Assembly: GCA_049609625.1 (NCBI GenBank)
Contig: JBMYYR010000005.1
Span: 1-54,121, forward strand
Length of the DNA: 54,121 nt
Origin: JBMYYR01 sp049609625
GTDB lineage: Bacteria > Bacteroidota > Bacteroidia > Flavobacteriales > CAJXXR01
Direction: 5' to 3'
The notes beneath the pieces were generated by a model. The model made no database searches and was not told where the DNA came from. It worked only from the letters and a program-made list of their open reading frames with translations. Position 1 is the first letter of the stretch. The number at the start of each line of letters is the position of its first letter. Below, one piece after another: positions 27,075-37,100 of this stretch. A program made the position numbers and the translations under genes.

Positions 27075-28925
27075 ATGTCTTTCAACGTATTTTCCTCTCG
27101 ATTTTTTATTGTTGTTTTGCTGATGACTACGGCCTCTATTTTACTTTTAGTCAACATGTTTCAGCTTCAAGTATTAAGTCCTGAATACAAAGACCGAGCA
27201 GAAAAAAACGTCATAAAAAAAGAAACCATTTACCCCGCCCGTGGTTCTGTTTATGATCGACATGGCAAGCTTTTGGTGGGCAACCAACGAGCTTATGATT
27301 TGATGGTCGTTCCAAATTTAGTTGAACAATTGGACACGCTTTTACTCGCCGAACGCTCCAAAACCAGTATCGAACGCCTTAGAAAACGATTGAAACAAGC
27401 CAAACGTTATAGTCGCCATCTTCCTTCCATTTTGGTAAAAGGCATCGAAAAAGAAACGGGAATGTTGCTTTTAGAATCCATCCACCGTTTTGAAGGCATA
27501 TATCTTGAAGAACGAACGAGTAGAATTTACCCAATTCCTATAGCATCCAATGTATTAGGCTATATTGGGCGTGTTTCTCCAGCCAAAATAAAATCTGATT
27601 CCTATTACCATCAAAATGATAATATCGGAAAAACAGGAATAGAAAAAACCTTTGAAACCTATCTTCGTGGCAAAAAAGGCTATCAATACGTCTATAAAAA
27701 CGTTCATAACCAAACGATGGGGCAATACAAAGACGGCGAAGACGACCTTGAGACCCAAAGCGGAGCAAATATAAACCTAACTTTAGACTCTGATTTGCAA
27801 CAATATGCCGAATCGTTAATGCAAAATAAGCGAGGCGCAGTAGTTGCTATTGAGCCCAAAAGTGGAGAGCTTTTAGCCTTAGTATCTAGCCCAACCTATG
27901 ACCCAAATCTGATGGTTGGCCGGCAACGCTCAAAGCATTACGGACTTTTAGAGCAAGATAGCCTCATTCCGCTTTTCGACCGAAGTTTGATTGGGCAATA
28001 TCCGCCTGGGTCGACATTCAAACTGGTTAATGCATTGATTGCTTTAGAGGAAGGCGTAATTTCTCCAAACACTACATTTTCCTGTCATCATGGTTGGCGC
28101 TATAGCCCAAAACTAAAAGTGGGCTGCCATGCTCACCGTAGTCCATTGGCCTTAAAACAATCTATCGCCCAATCTTGCAACGCATACTACTGTTCTGTTT
28201 TTCAACGACTTATTGACAGAAACAACACAACCAAAACCGAGTTTAAAACATGGGAAACCTACGTCCGTAGCTTTGGCTTAGGTAATTACCTAAACAATGA
28301 TTTACACGTTGGGCAACCTGGCCATGTACCAAACGTAGCCTATTACGATGCCAAATATCCACATTTATGGAAATCTCCAACCGTCATCACGCTTTCTATC
28401 GGGCAAGACGCCTTGCTGACCACACCTATTCAGATGGCAAATATGTGTGCGGCCATTGCCAATCGAGGATTTTTCTACACGCCACATATTCTAAAATCCG
28501 TAGAAAATCATTCAGAAGCTGGTTCTAAATTTAAAACCAAAAAAGAAATCGACATCAAAAAACGGCATTTTGAAGCCGTAATTGATGGCATGCAAGCTGT
28601 TGTGGAAGGCAAAAAAGGAACAGCAAAAAATGCACGACTTAAAGGCTTAAGCATTTGTGGAAAAACAGGAACTGCCGAAAATTTCAAAAAAATAAACGGC
28701 GAAATAGTCCAACTAAAAGACCATTCCATTTTTATTGCCTTTGCACCCAAAGAAAATCCCAAAATTGCTCTAGCAGTCTACGTCGAAAATGCAGGCTGGG
28801 GCTCGTCTTATGCCTCGCCAATTGCCAGCTTGGTTATTGAAAAATACTTACGTGGAACCATTTCTAGACCTGAATTGGAAGAACAAATGCGCTCAGCAAA
28901 AATTCTAGCTTATGAGAGACAGTAA
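27075..28925 (+). CDS. mrdA: Penicillin-binding protein 2 (elongasome transpeptidase)
   Basis: Class B PBP that cross-links peptidoglycan during cell elongation together with RodA. It has 616 residues: one N-terminal membrane helix (about 11-30), a dimerisation region (about 50-220; IYPARGSVYDRHGKLLVGN) and the transpeptidase domain with S313-x-x-K316 (PPGSTFK), SCN (QSCNAYYC) and KTG starting at K530 (GKTGTAEN). Its stop codon lies 14 bp inside rodA. Confidence 0.97.
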   Translation: MSFNVFSSRFFIVVLLMTTASILLLVNMFQLQVLSPEYKDRAEKNVIKKETIYPARGSVYDRHGKLLVGNQRAYDLMVVPNLVEQLDTLLLAERSKTSIERLRKRLKQAKRYSRHLPSILVKGIEKETGMLLLESIHRFEGIYLEERTSRIYPIPIASNVLGYIGRVSPAKIKSDSYYHQNDNIGKTGIEKTFETYLRGKKGYQYVYKNVHNQTMGQYKDGEDDLETQSGANINLTLDSDLQQYAESLMQNKRGAVVAIEPKSGELLALVSSPTYDPNLMVGRQRSKHYGLLEQDSLIPLFDRSLIGQYPPGSTFKLVNALIALEEGVISPNTTFSCHHGWRYSPKLKVGCHAHRSPLALKQSIAQSCNAYYCSVFQRLIDRNNTTKTEFKTWETYVRSFGLGNYLNNDLHVGQPGHVPNVAYYDAKYPHLWKSPTVITLSIGQDALLTTPIQMANMCAAIANRGFFYTPHILKSVENHSEAGSKFKTKKEIDIKKRHFEAVIDGMQAVVEGKKGTAKNARLKGLSICGKTGTAENFKKINGEIVQLKDHSIFIAFAPKENPKIALAVYVENAGWGSSYASPIASLVIEKYLRGTISRPELEEQMRSAKILAYERQ

Positions 28926-30174
28926 ACTTTTTTTCGAGATTGACTGGTGGCTTATTTTGCTCTTTCTTTCACTTTGTTTTTTAGGCTGGGTAAATATTTA
29001 TGCCGCTGTAAATCAAGAAGATAGTCAATCTATTTTTAATTTTTCTCAAGAATATGGAAAACAATTTTTTTGGATTTGTTCTTCTGTTTTCATTGGGATG
29101 TTCATTTTGCTTTTACCAACAAAGTGGTTGACGGGCTTTGCAGGTCAAATTTACTTCGGAAGTCTTCTTTCGCTCATTTTGGTTTTATTTATCGGAAAAG
29201 AAATCGGCGGCGCAAAATCTTGGTTTAGCTTAGGCTCATTCAGTCTCCAGCCCTCCGAATTTGCCAAACCTGCTAGTTTACTCTTCTTAGCCTCTTTCTT
29301 GAGCATTCCACAAATCAATCTAAAAGAGTTTAAAGACCAGGCGATTGCCTTCGGTATTTTATTCTTGCCAATGCTGTTAATTCTCCTTCAGCCCGACGCA
29401 GGTTCTGCCATCGTTTATGCCTCTTTACTCATCGTACTCTACCGAGAACAACTCCCATCGTGGTATCTTGTGGTGCTCATAATGGCCGTATGTCTCTTTG
29501 TGGCCGTTTTACTTTTTCCGCTACCTTGGATAATTTTTTTCCTACTTAGCCTTTCTACCATACTCTTTCTTTTTAGTCCAAAAAAACAGCGACCAAAACG
29601 TTTTTTACAATTGATTTTAGCCAATGTAAGCTCTATTTTATATGCCACAAGTGTTGGTTTTATTTATCATTCCATTCTGAAACCTCATCAGAGAAATCGG
29701 ATCGATATTATTTTAGGAAAACTCGAAGACAGTAGCGGTGTAGGTTATAATTTGGCCCAATCAAAAATTGCTATTGGTTCTGGAGGCTGGACAGGAAAAG
29801 GCTTTTTGAACGGCACGCAAACCAAATTCCATTTTGTGCCCGAGCAAAGTACCGATTTCATTTTCTGCACCATCGGCGAAGAATGGGGATTTTTAGGTTC
29901 ATTTTTGGTAATTCTCTTGTTTTTGATTTTGATTCTGAGGATTTTATTCAAAGCCGAACAACAGAAATCAACCTTTACACGGGTTTATGGCTATGGTGTG
30001 GCCTGTATTTTTTTCGCTCACATGTTTATCAATATCGGTATGACCATCGGCCTGTTACCAATTATTGGTATACCACTTCCATTTTTCAGCTACGGCGGTT
30101 CTTCCCTTTGGGGATTTAGCATTTTATTGTTTATTTTTATCCGATTGGATGCCCAACGTAAACAGATTTTGTAA
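28912..30174 (+). CDS. rodA: Peptidoglycan glycosyltransferase RodA (SEDS family)
   Basis: Inner-membrane SEDS polymerase that makes glycan strands for elongation with PBP2. It has 420 residues with ten or so hydrophobic helices. It shows the SEDS signatures GAKSWFSLGSFSLQPSEFAK (with the FQPSE-type loop), QPDAGSA and, near the end, GIPLPFFSYGGSS. The second half carries the characteristic large loop (IDIILGKLEDSSGVGYNLAQSKIAIGSGGW). It overlaps mrdA by 14 bp and shares one base with the next gene. Confidence 0.97.
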   Translation: MRDSKLFFEIDWWLILLFLSLCFLGWVNIYAAVNQEDSQSIFNFSQEYGKQFFWICSSVFIGMFILLLPTKWLTGFAGQIYFGSLLSLILVLFIGKEIGGAKSWFSLGSFSLQPSEFAKPASLLFLASFLSIPQINLKEFKDQAIAFGILFLPMLLILLQPDAGSAIVYASLLIVLYREQLPSWYLVVLIMAVCLFVAVLLFPLPWIIFFLLSLSTILFLFSPKKQRPKRFLQLILANVSSILYATSVGFIYHSILKPHQRNRIDIILGKLEDSSGVGYNLAQSKIAIGSGGWTGKGFLNGTQTKFHFVPEQSTDFIFCTIGEEWGFLGSFLVILLFLILILRILFKAEQQKSTFTRVYGYGVACIFFAHMFINIGMTIGLLPIIGIPLPFFSYGGSSLWGFSILLFIFIRLDAQRKQIL

Positions 30175-31769
30175 TGCTTCATTTTTCTAATTTTAATATT
30201 CATACTGCAGAAGGCAAAGCTTTAGTTCAAGATTTTAGTTTGGATGTCGAGCAGGGCGAATTTGTGGCACTTATTGGCGAATCTGGTTCAGGAAAAAGCC
30301 TAACAGCACTTTCGATAGCCCAGCTGCAAGATCACAAACTAAAACTCACTGGACAACTGGAATGGGAAGGCAAAAACAGCCTAACACTTTCCGAAGAAGA
30401 GCTTAGACAGTATCGAAAAAACGATTGGGCTTACGTTTTTCAAAATCCGATGTATTGCCTCAATCCATCTTTAAGCATAGAACAACAAATCACAGAAGTT
30501 TTTGAGCTTCGGCAAGTTAAAAAATCAGCTTGGGCTGAGGATTTAAAATCGGTTTTACATCAGGTCGGCCTTTTGGAAGATCAACGTATCAAGAACGCTT
30601 ATCCGCATCAGCTTTCGGGCGGACAAAAACAACGGGTTATGTTGGCTATTGCGCTCGCTGCCAAAGCCAAACTTCTTATTGCCGACGAACCCAGTACCGC
30701 TCTCGATATTTTGGTTCAGGAAGAAATAATGCAACTCATCAAAAGCCTCCAAAACGAACATCAATTAGCTGTTTTGTTTATCACTCACGATTTACATTTA
30801 GCTTTTCGCTACGCCGACCAAATTGCCGTGATGGCAAAAGGAAAATTAGTCGAATTTGGCTCAGTAGAACACATCAAAGCCGAACCCAAAGAACTCTATA
30901 CCAAAGCCTTACTTTATTGTCGACCACAAGCCGATCAGTACATCCGACCTTTGCCAACGGTGGAAGAAGTGTTAGAAAACCGAATACCAACAGACATCAG
31001 CCGAGAAAAAACGGCTTGCCTTTCAGAACACGTGCGTTTAGATTGCCAAAACCTCAGCTTTTCTTATGGCGATAAACAAGTGCTTTCTGACCTTAGTTTT
31101 GAACTAAAAACAGGCGAAATTTTAGGTTTAGTAGGCGCTTCGGGCTGCGGAAAATCAACCTTAGCTAAATGCCTCATGCGCATTGAAGAGCAATTTAGCG
31201 GCGAAGTCTTGTTGGATGGAACATCCATATTGAAAGATAAGAAAAAAGTCTATCAAAAGCAGGTTCAAATGGTGTTTCAAGATCCTTATGGCTCGCTCGA
31301 TGGCAGAACAAAAGTCCGCAAGCAACTGAAAGACATCTACCTCAGTCATCACAAAAATGTAAGCAAAACCGACTTAAACAACACCTTGAACAACACCATG
31401 AATTTGGTTGGCTTAGACAACAGCTTTTTGGACCAGCGTCCGCTTTCTCTTTCTGGAGGTCAGCGTCAGCGGGTTTGCATTGCTCGCGCTTTGCTCACTG
31501 GAGCAAAACTCCTCATTCTCGATGAATCTTTGGCTGCGCTTGATGTTTCTATTCAAGCTCAAATCCTAAACGTACTCAACGACCTAAAAGACAAACTAAA
31601 GCTTAGTTTTATCTTCATTTCTCATGATTTGGCAAGCGTCAGCTATTTTTGTCATCGTATTTTAGTCCTCCAAGATGGAAAAATTGTCGCTCAGGGCACA
31701 CCTGAACACCTCAAAACCAAAAGCGATTCTGAGTATGTGAGTCAGTTGTTTTCAGCTTCTGGTTTGTGA
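30174..31769 (+). CDS. Fused dual ABC ATPase of peptide-transporter type (YejF/DppDF-like)
   Basis: The 531 residues contain two complete ATPase domains of the oligopeptide/nickel subfamily. Domain 1 (about 1-250): Walker A GESGSGKS, LSGGQKQR, Walker B LLIADEPSTALD, switch FITHD. Domain 2 (about 285-531): GASGCGKST, QMVFQDPYGSLDGR, LSGGQRQR, LLILDESLAALD, FISHD. Each half would energise one half of a peptide importer. No permease or binding-protein gene is near; it is appended to the mre-rod operon with a TAATG junction. Peptidoglycan-peptide recycling is a plausible but unproven job. Confidence 0.93.
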   Translation: MLHFSNFNIHTAEGKALVQDFSLDVEQGEFVALIGESGSGKSLTALSIAQLQDHKLKLTGQLEWEGKNSLTLSEEELRQYRKNDWAYVFQNPMYCLNPSLSIEQQITEVFELRQVKKSAWAEDLKSVLHQVGLLEDQRIKNAYPHQLSGGQKQRVMLAIALAAKAKLLIADEPSTALDILVQEEIMQLIKSLQNEHQLAVLFITHDLHLAFRYADQIAVMAKGKLVEFGSVEHIKAEPKELYTKALLYCRPQADQYIRPLPTVEEVLENRIPTDISREKTACLSEHVRLDCQNLSFSYGDKQVLSDLSFELKTGEILGLVGASGCGKSTLAKCLMRIEEQFSGEVLLDGTSILKDKKKVYQKQVQMVFQDPYGSLDGRTKVRKQLKDIYLSHHKNVSKTDLNNTLNNTMNLVGLDNSFLDQRPLSLSGGQRQRVCIARALLTGAKLLILDESLAALDVSIQAQILNVLNDLKDKLKLSFIFISHDLASVSYFCHRILVLQDGKIVAQGTPEHLKTKSDSEYVSQLFSASGL

Positions 31770-31807
31770 TAAGCAAAACAAACGTAGATTAATTAACCTA
31801 TTGACAA

Positions 31808-32533
31808 TCATTTCTTTAACTTAAAGAAAATAGGAACAGTATACTTAATGGCAACAGGCTTATTGCGTTGATAAGCAGGCTCTACTATAGGCAAGCTTTT
31901 GATCAATCGAGCAGATTCTTTGATAAATCCTTTTTGATTGTTTTTATGAAATTCTAAATCGGAAATTTGACCTTTTTTATCAATAGTAAACTGAACAAAA
32001 ATCTTTCCTTCAATACCCAATTCTTTTTCGATTGTTGGATATTTAAAATTAGTCCGAATATGATTTACAACTTGAGCTTCAAAACATGCTAATTGTTCGC
32101 TTTTATCGCTGAGGCCTTTACAGTCCTCAAAGCGTGGAATTTTTTCTACGGTCATAAAAGTAGGTGCTGGTTCAAACTCATCATCACCTCCATCTTCTAT
32201 AGGTTTAATATCATAAAGCTTTGTTTTTAAAGGCTCTTTTTTAGGCTCAACCTTTGGTTCTGGGCTCACTTTTGGTTCTGGCTTTGGCTTTGGAATAGTT
32301 ACCGCAAGTTTGGGCTCAGGCAGAGGTCTTGCTCGCTGAACGCTTGCCAACTCAATAGGCTGCATCTCATCAGCCAAATCGATGTTTAGTTCGGCTTTAT
32401 CCACTAAAGAAGCCTGCGCCCATTCCATGTTGATAATACCGATACTGCTTGACGTGGCGAAAATAAATCCGAAAAGAAAAAAGACCCAAGACCAACGTTC
32501 GATGTTTGCTTTTATTGTTTTCTTAGCTTTCAT
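31808..32533 (-). CDS. TonB family energy-transducing protein
   Basis: Links the proton-motive force at the inner membrane to TonB-dependent outer-membrane receptors. It has 241 residues: one N-terminal membrane helix (about 15-35), a periplasmic proline/lysine-rich spacer (about 70-105, repeated PKPEPK-like units), then a TonB C-terminal domain (about 150-241; NFKYPTIEKELGIEGKIFVQFTIDKKG). ExbB/ExbD genes are not adjacent, so its partners lie elsewhere. It is convergent with the fused ABC ATPase gene. An 8-bp-stem hairpin lies just upstream. Confidence 0.92.
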   Translation of the reverse strand: MKAKKTIKANIERWSWVFFLFGFIFATSSSIGIINMEWAQASLVDKAELNIDLADEMQPIELASVQRARPLPEPKLAVTIPKPKPEPKVSPEPKVEPKKEPLKTKLYDIKPIEDGGDDEFEPAPTFMTVEKIPRFEDCKGLSDKSEQLACFEAQVVNHIRTNFKYPTIEKELGIEGKIFVQFTIDKKGQISDLEFHKNNQKGFIKESARLIKSLPIVEPAYQRNKPVAIKYTVPIFFKLKK

Positions 32534-32556
32534 ATTATAAGAGTTTAAGGGTTAGT

Positions 32557-32582
32557 TTTGATGCTTTACAAGCGGCATCAAA
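32557..32582. repeat. Inverted repeat upstream of tonB
   Basis: TTTGATGC (32557-32564) and GCATCAAA (32575-32582) are exact reverse complements with a 10-nt spacer, 24 bp upstream of the tonB start codon. It could be an operator or a leader hairpin. No matching regulator is known to me. Confidence 0.4.
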
Positions 32583-32706
32583 TGTGTGCGAATATTGAGA
32601 ATTTTAACAAATATTAAGCCAAAGTCGTTTTCTCATTAGTTCCTTCCCCAAAACTTAACATCAAAATAGAGAGCGCTGTGCCATCTCAAAAGCCGAACGT
32701 TACGCC

Positions 32707-32739
32707 AATGTAAACTTAAGGTTATGTTTGGTTTACATT
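32707..32739 (+). promoter_or_regulatory. Palindrome enclosing the porin promoter -7 element
   Basis: AATGTAAAC (32707-32715) and GTTTACATT (32731-32739) are exact reverse complements 15 nt apart. Within the spacer, and touching the right arm, lies TATGTTTG (32723-32730), an exact TAnnTTTG -7 element. The arrangement suggests an operator that blocks the promoter of the porin gene 84 bp downstream. The regulator is unknown. Confidence 0.6.
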
Positions 32740-32822
32740 AGGCTTTGGCTTATCAAAATAAGTGAAATAAATAAAAAATTATGGTTTCATTTGCAAGCTC
32801 ATTCAATTGTAAAAAAAACATT

Positions 32823-34016
32823 ATGAAATCAACACTTAGCACAATTCTGTTCGTTTTTAGCCTGGCACTACAGGCTCAAATTGAAATTCCGACCTACAAC
32901 GGTGGCCTTATTTTTCAGGCAAAAGACAAAAGCTTTAAAGCCAAACTTAATTTCAGAATGCAAAACCTGATGACTGTAGATTTTGCAAACAATGGCGCCG
33001 AGACCAAAACCAATATGCTCGTCAGGAGAGCCCGTATTAAGCTGGCTGGCTATGCCCTGAACCCCAAATGGAAATATAAATTTGAAATGGGCTTGAGCAA
33101 TCGTGATATTGGCGCAAGTTCTGATTTTGAGCAAGTTAATTCAGCTTCAAGACTTATTCTTGATGCCGTTGTGAAATATCAGGCGCACAAAAATCTTGAG
33201 CTCTGGTTTGGGCAAACCAAATTGCCCGGCAACCGCGAACGGCTTATTTCTTCTCAAAATCTTCAATTTGTAGACCGTAGCTTAGTCAACAGCAGCTTCA
33301 ACATCGACCGCGACATGGGCTTTCAGGCACATTATAGCAAAACCATAGGCAAATCTGTAGCCCGAGCAAAAGGAGCTTGGTCTATGGGCGATGGGCGAAA
33401 CATAACAAAAGGTAATTTTGGAGGTTTTGGCTTCACTGGTAGACTTGAGTTTTTGCCTTTCGGCGAATTTTCTAAACGTGGAGACTATTTTTCGGCGGAT
33501 TTAACACGTGAATCACAACTAAAATTAGCATTCGGATTAACTTATGATTTGAATGATGATGCGTCGCGGCAAGGTGGTCAGCTAAAAGGTTTTGTTTTTG
33601 ATAAGTCTGGAGATGAAATTTTTACCGATTTAAGTTCGGTCATGTTCGATTGGATGTTTAAATACAAAGGCTTCTCTTTTCAGGGTGAGTTCATCGACAA
33701 AATTGGCGACAAAAGAGCTAGTATGCTTTTCGCTACGGCAACACCCGAAAACAGATTCAGAACAGGAAGAGGGTTCAATGCACAACTTGGATATGTGTTT
33801 GAAAACAACATCGAACTTGCGGGAAGATTTACCCGTATTTCTCCAAACTATTACTCTTCGCTCAACGAGCTTAATGAATACACCATCGGGCTATCAAAAT
33901 ACCTAAAAGGACACAAACTAAAAGTGCAAACAGACCTTAGCCTGACTGATAAAAAATACATTAGTAAAGGCGAAAATGCCTACAGATGGAGGTTTCAGGT
34001 TGAGTTCGGGTTCTAA
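32823..34016 (+). CDS. OprO/OprP-like outer-membrane porin
   Basis: The 397 residues start at ATG 32823, giving a clean signal peptide (MKSTLSTILFVFSLALQAQ). An upstream ATG at 32781 would add 14 non-signal residues. The mature protein consists of alternating amphipathic strands typical of a beta-barrel. It has the phosphate-selective-porin features FKAKLNFRMQNLM, NPKWKYKFEMGLSN and LELWFGQTKLPGNRERL, and ends in phenylalanine (VEFGF) as outer-membrane barrels do. Substrate choice (phosphate, polyphosphate or general anions) cannot be decided from sequence. It is followed by a strong terminator. Confidence 0.88.
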   Translation: MKSTLSTILFVFSLALQAQIEIPTYNGGLIFQAKDKSFKAKLNFRMQNLMTVDFANNGAETKTNMLVRRARIKLAGYALNPKWKYKFEMGLSNRDIGASSDFEQVNSASRLILDAVVKYQAHKNLELWFGQTKLPGNRERLISSQNLQFVDRSLVNSSFNIDRDMGFQAHYSKTIGKSVARAKGAWSMGDGRNITKGNFGGFGFTGRLEFLPFGEFSKRGDYFSADLTRESQLKLAFGLTYDLNDDASRQGGQLKGFVFDKSGDEIFTDLSSVMFDWMFKYKGFSFQGEFIDKIGDKRASMLFATATPENRFRTGRGFNAQLGYVFENNIELAGRFTRISPNYYSSLNELNEYTIGLSKYLKGHKLKVQTDLSLTDKKYISKGENAYRWRFQVEFGF

Positions 34017-34038
34017 TGTTTAGACTAATTCTAGGCTT

Positions 34039-34075
34039 AAAAAAGGTGTTCGATGGATTTTGAGCACCTTTTTTT
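34039..34075. terminator. Rho-independent terminator after the porin gene
   Basis: AAAAAAGGTGTTC (34039-34051) pairs with GAGCACCTTTTTTT (34062-34075), including one G-U pair, and ends in a T-run. It is positioned 22 bp after the porin stop codon. Confidence 0.85.
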
Positions 34076-34160
34076 GTGAACCATACCACGGCCTTTACTT
34101 CTCGATTCGCTCTCATCCATTTGATTTAGAAATGATGAAGATAATCCAGTGATTTTTAAG

Positions 34161-34168
34161 TATATTTG
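34161..34168 (+). promoter_or_regulatory. Candidate -7 element of the cotH-like gene
   Basis: TATATTTG matches TAnnTTTG exactly and lies 32 nt before the ATG at 34200. It sits inside the longer possible ORF that begins with GTG at 34149, which argues for the 34200 start. No TTG is correctly placed upstream. Confidence 0.45.
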
Positions 34169-34199
34169 TTTTTTTTATTCATTTTTTAATGCTTTTGTT

Positions 34200-37100
34200 A
34201 TGAATTTATCAAGTTTTTCTATTCTTTTCTTTTTCTTTCAATGTTCTTTTGCTCAGGTTCTTATCAACGAATATTCGGCTGCAAATTATGACCAGACTGA
34301 TTTTGACCCTGGAAACAATGCCTACGAAGACTGGATAGAACTATACAATTCTGGAAGTTCTGCCGTTTCGCTAAACGGCTATTTTCTTTCCGACAAGTTA
34401 GACAATCCACAAAAGTGGTCATTCCCGACAGGAGCAAGTATTCCGGCCAATGGCTATTTAGTTGTTTTGGCTGATAGCGATGATGAATTTGCTAATGGCT
34501 ATTTTCATACAAACTTTAAGCTTACACAAACCAAAGGCAATGAATATGTACTTTTCTCGTCTCCTGCAGGAGCCATCATTGATAGCATCAAACTAAACAG
34601 ACCAAATATTATAAACCAATCCACGGGTCGAAAAACAGATGGAGCCATTCTATGGGGCGTTCACGAAACGCCAAGTCCTGGTTCAGCAAATTCGACAACT
34701 ATTGATCGCTACGCCACTAAGCCAGACTTTAATCTCGCTGCAGGATTTTATACAGGAGCACAGACCTTAACCCTGAGTTCAACAGAAGCTGGAGCTACAA
34801 TTTATTACACCACAAACGGCGATTTGCCAAGTACGCTTTCAGACCAATACACCGGTCCAATTGCAATAGATAGCACTATGGTTATCAGAGCTATGACCAG
34901 TGCAGCAAATACAAGTCTTGCAAATAGCCACATCGAAACCAATAGTTATTTCATAAACACCAATCACACAACAAAAGTACTGTCGGTAACAGGCGGAGCG
35001 AGCCTACAATCCTTGTTCAACGGTACTCAAAACGAACCTCATGGCGCTTTAGAACTTTTTGAAACCGACGGTACGCAGCTTGCCGAAACAACAGGAGAAT
35101 TTAATAAACATGGAAACGATTCGTGGGCCTATGCTCAGCGTGGCGTCGATTTTATAGCGAGAGATCAATTTGGGACTAACTACACCGTGAAAGATGAAAT
35201 TTTTGATACCAAAACTCGAGGTAAGTTTCAAAAATTAATACTAAAATGTGGAGCATCAGACAATTATCCTTTTGAAGGACAGGCCAACAGCAACTACCCA
35301 GGTGAGTTTGGAGGGGCGCATATCCGCGATGCCTATGTCAATCAAATGTCGCAGTTAGGCGATTTGAGATTAGATGAGCGATCGGTAGAATTTGCTGTTC
35401 TGTATCTCAACGGAGTCTATTGGGGCGTCTACGATATTAGAGAAAAAGTAGATGACGCCGACTATACAGACTATTATTACGATCAAAACAAAGGCCATTT
35501 GCAATACCTCAAAACGTGGGGCGGCACGTGGTCGGAATACGGAGGCCAACAAGCGCAAGACGATTGGGATGATTTGGTCGATTTTGTAACCAGCAACAAC
35601 ATGACCATTGATGCCAATTACGAACATGTAGACACAACGTATAATATTGGTAGTTTGATTGATTATTTTATTCTGAATGGTTTTATCGGAAATTCAGATT
35701 GGTTAAACTGGAACACCTCTTGGTTTCGAGGCCTAGACCCTGATGGAGATAAAAAGAAATGGCGCTACTCGCTATGGGACATGGACGCAACCTTTAATCA
35801 CTACACCAATTATAGTGGCGTGCCAGACCAAAGCCCAACCGCAGACCCTTGCTTGCCTGCGGCTTTGCCCGACCTTGGAGGTCAAGGTCATGTACCGATT
35901 TGGAATGCCTTGTTGGACAACGACGACTTTTTTGCTGAATACATCAACCGCTATGCTGAACTGTCGAGTACCGTATTTTCTTGCGACAGCATGCACAGCC
36001 TTCTAAATTCTATGGTGGCAGAAATAGATGCCGAAATGCCAAATCAAATCGCTCGCTGGGGCGGAACCTACGCCGAGTGGTCGGCCAATGTAGATTCGCT
36101 ACACAGTTTTATTGACACGAGGTGCGCAAGTATATTAGATGGATTGGTAGATTGCGAATCAGGTCTTTCTGGCCCTTACACCATTACCATCAATGTTGAA
36201 CCAGCTCATGCCGGCACGGTGGAATTGAGCTCTATAAATCCACAGGATTATCCATTTACACATGTTGTATTTGGAGGCGTCGAAGTCCCTTTTGATGCCG
36301 ACCCAAACACGTGTTGGTTATTTGATTATTGGCTTATCGAAAACGACACCATTTATCCAGATGCCACATCAGAACAAATGACTGTTAATTTTAATAGCGA
36401 CGATACGATTACGGCACACTTCAAACCAGCAAATTGTATATTGGTTGATATTTCGCCTGCCAATGCCGGAGAAGTCGTTGTTAATGGAGAAACTTACGAT
36501 AATTTTCCTGTTTTAATAGAACTGGAAGATTCGGCAACTCATATTTTTCAGGCACTTCCAGACCCACTACACGCTTTCAACCATTGGGATTTTGACCAAA
36601 GCAACCCATTGCCAACCAGCAGTTCAAACCCAGCTTCGGTTTACACCAACTCTGACGATACCCTGACGGTTTATTTTGATGCTTTAGATTTTGTTGACAT
36701 CACGTATCAGGTTGGTCCATCGGGAGTTGCCAATATTTTAACTGATGGAACAAACCTTAGCGGGTTTCCCGTTACACAATCTCATGTCTTAGGAACATCT
36801 ATCGAATTGAAAGCTTTGAATATCCCAAATTACGCTTTTACACACTGGGAATCATCGCTTCATAACTTTTTGCCAAGCTCCACAGACGACCTTGTTAGCT
36901 TTACGCCCACAGCAAACGACACAATAACGGTCCATTATTTGCAAGAAAATCATGAAAATATGGTCATTATCACACAACCTGAAAACGCTGGACATCTGAA
37001 AATTGATAATGATTATTATTTCAACTCGCCAAGTACAGCGTCGTTGTTGTTGGGCAAAACGATTCATATAAAAGCATTTCCCAACACAGGAGATTTCTTC

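Noticed and set aside
34149..34199. GTG start giving a longer CotH-like protein
   Set aside because: It would lie upstream of the -7 element at 34161-34168 and would bury the signal peptide that begins at 34200.
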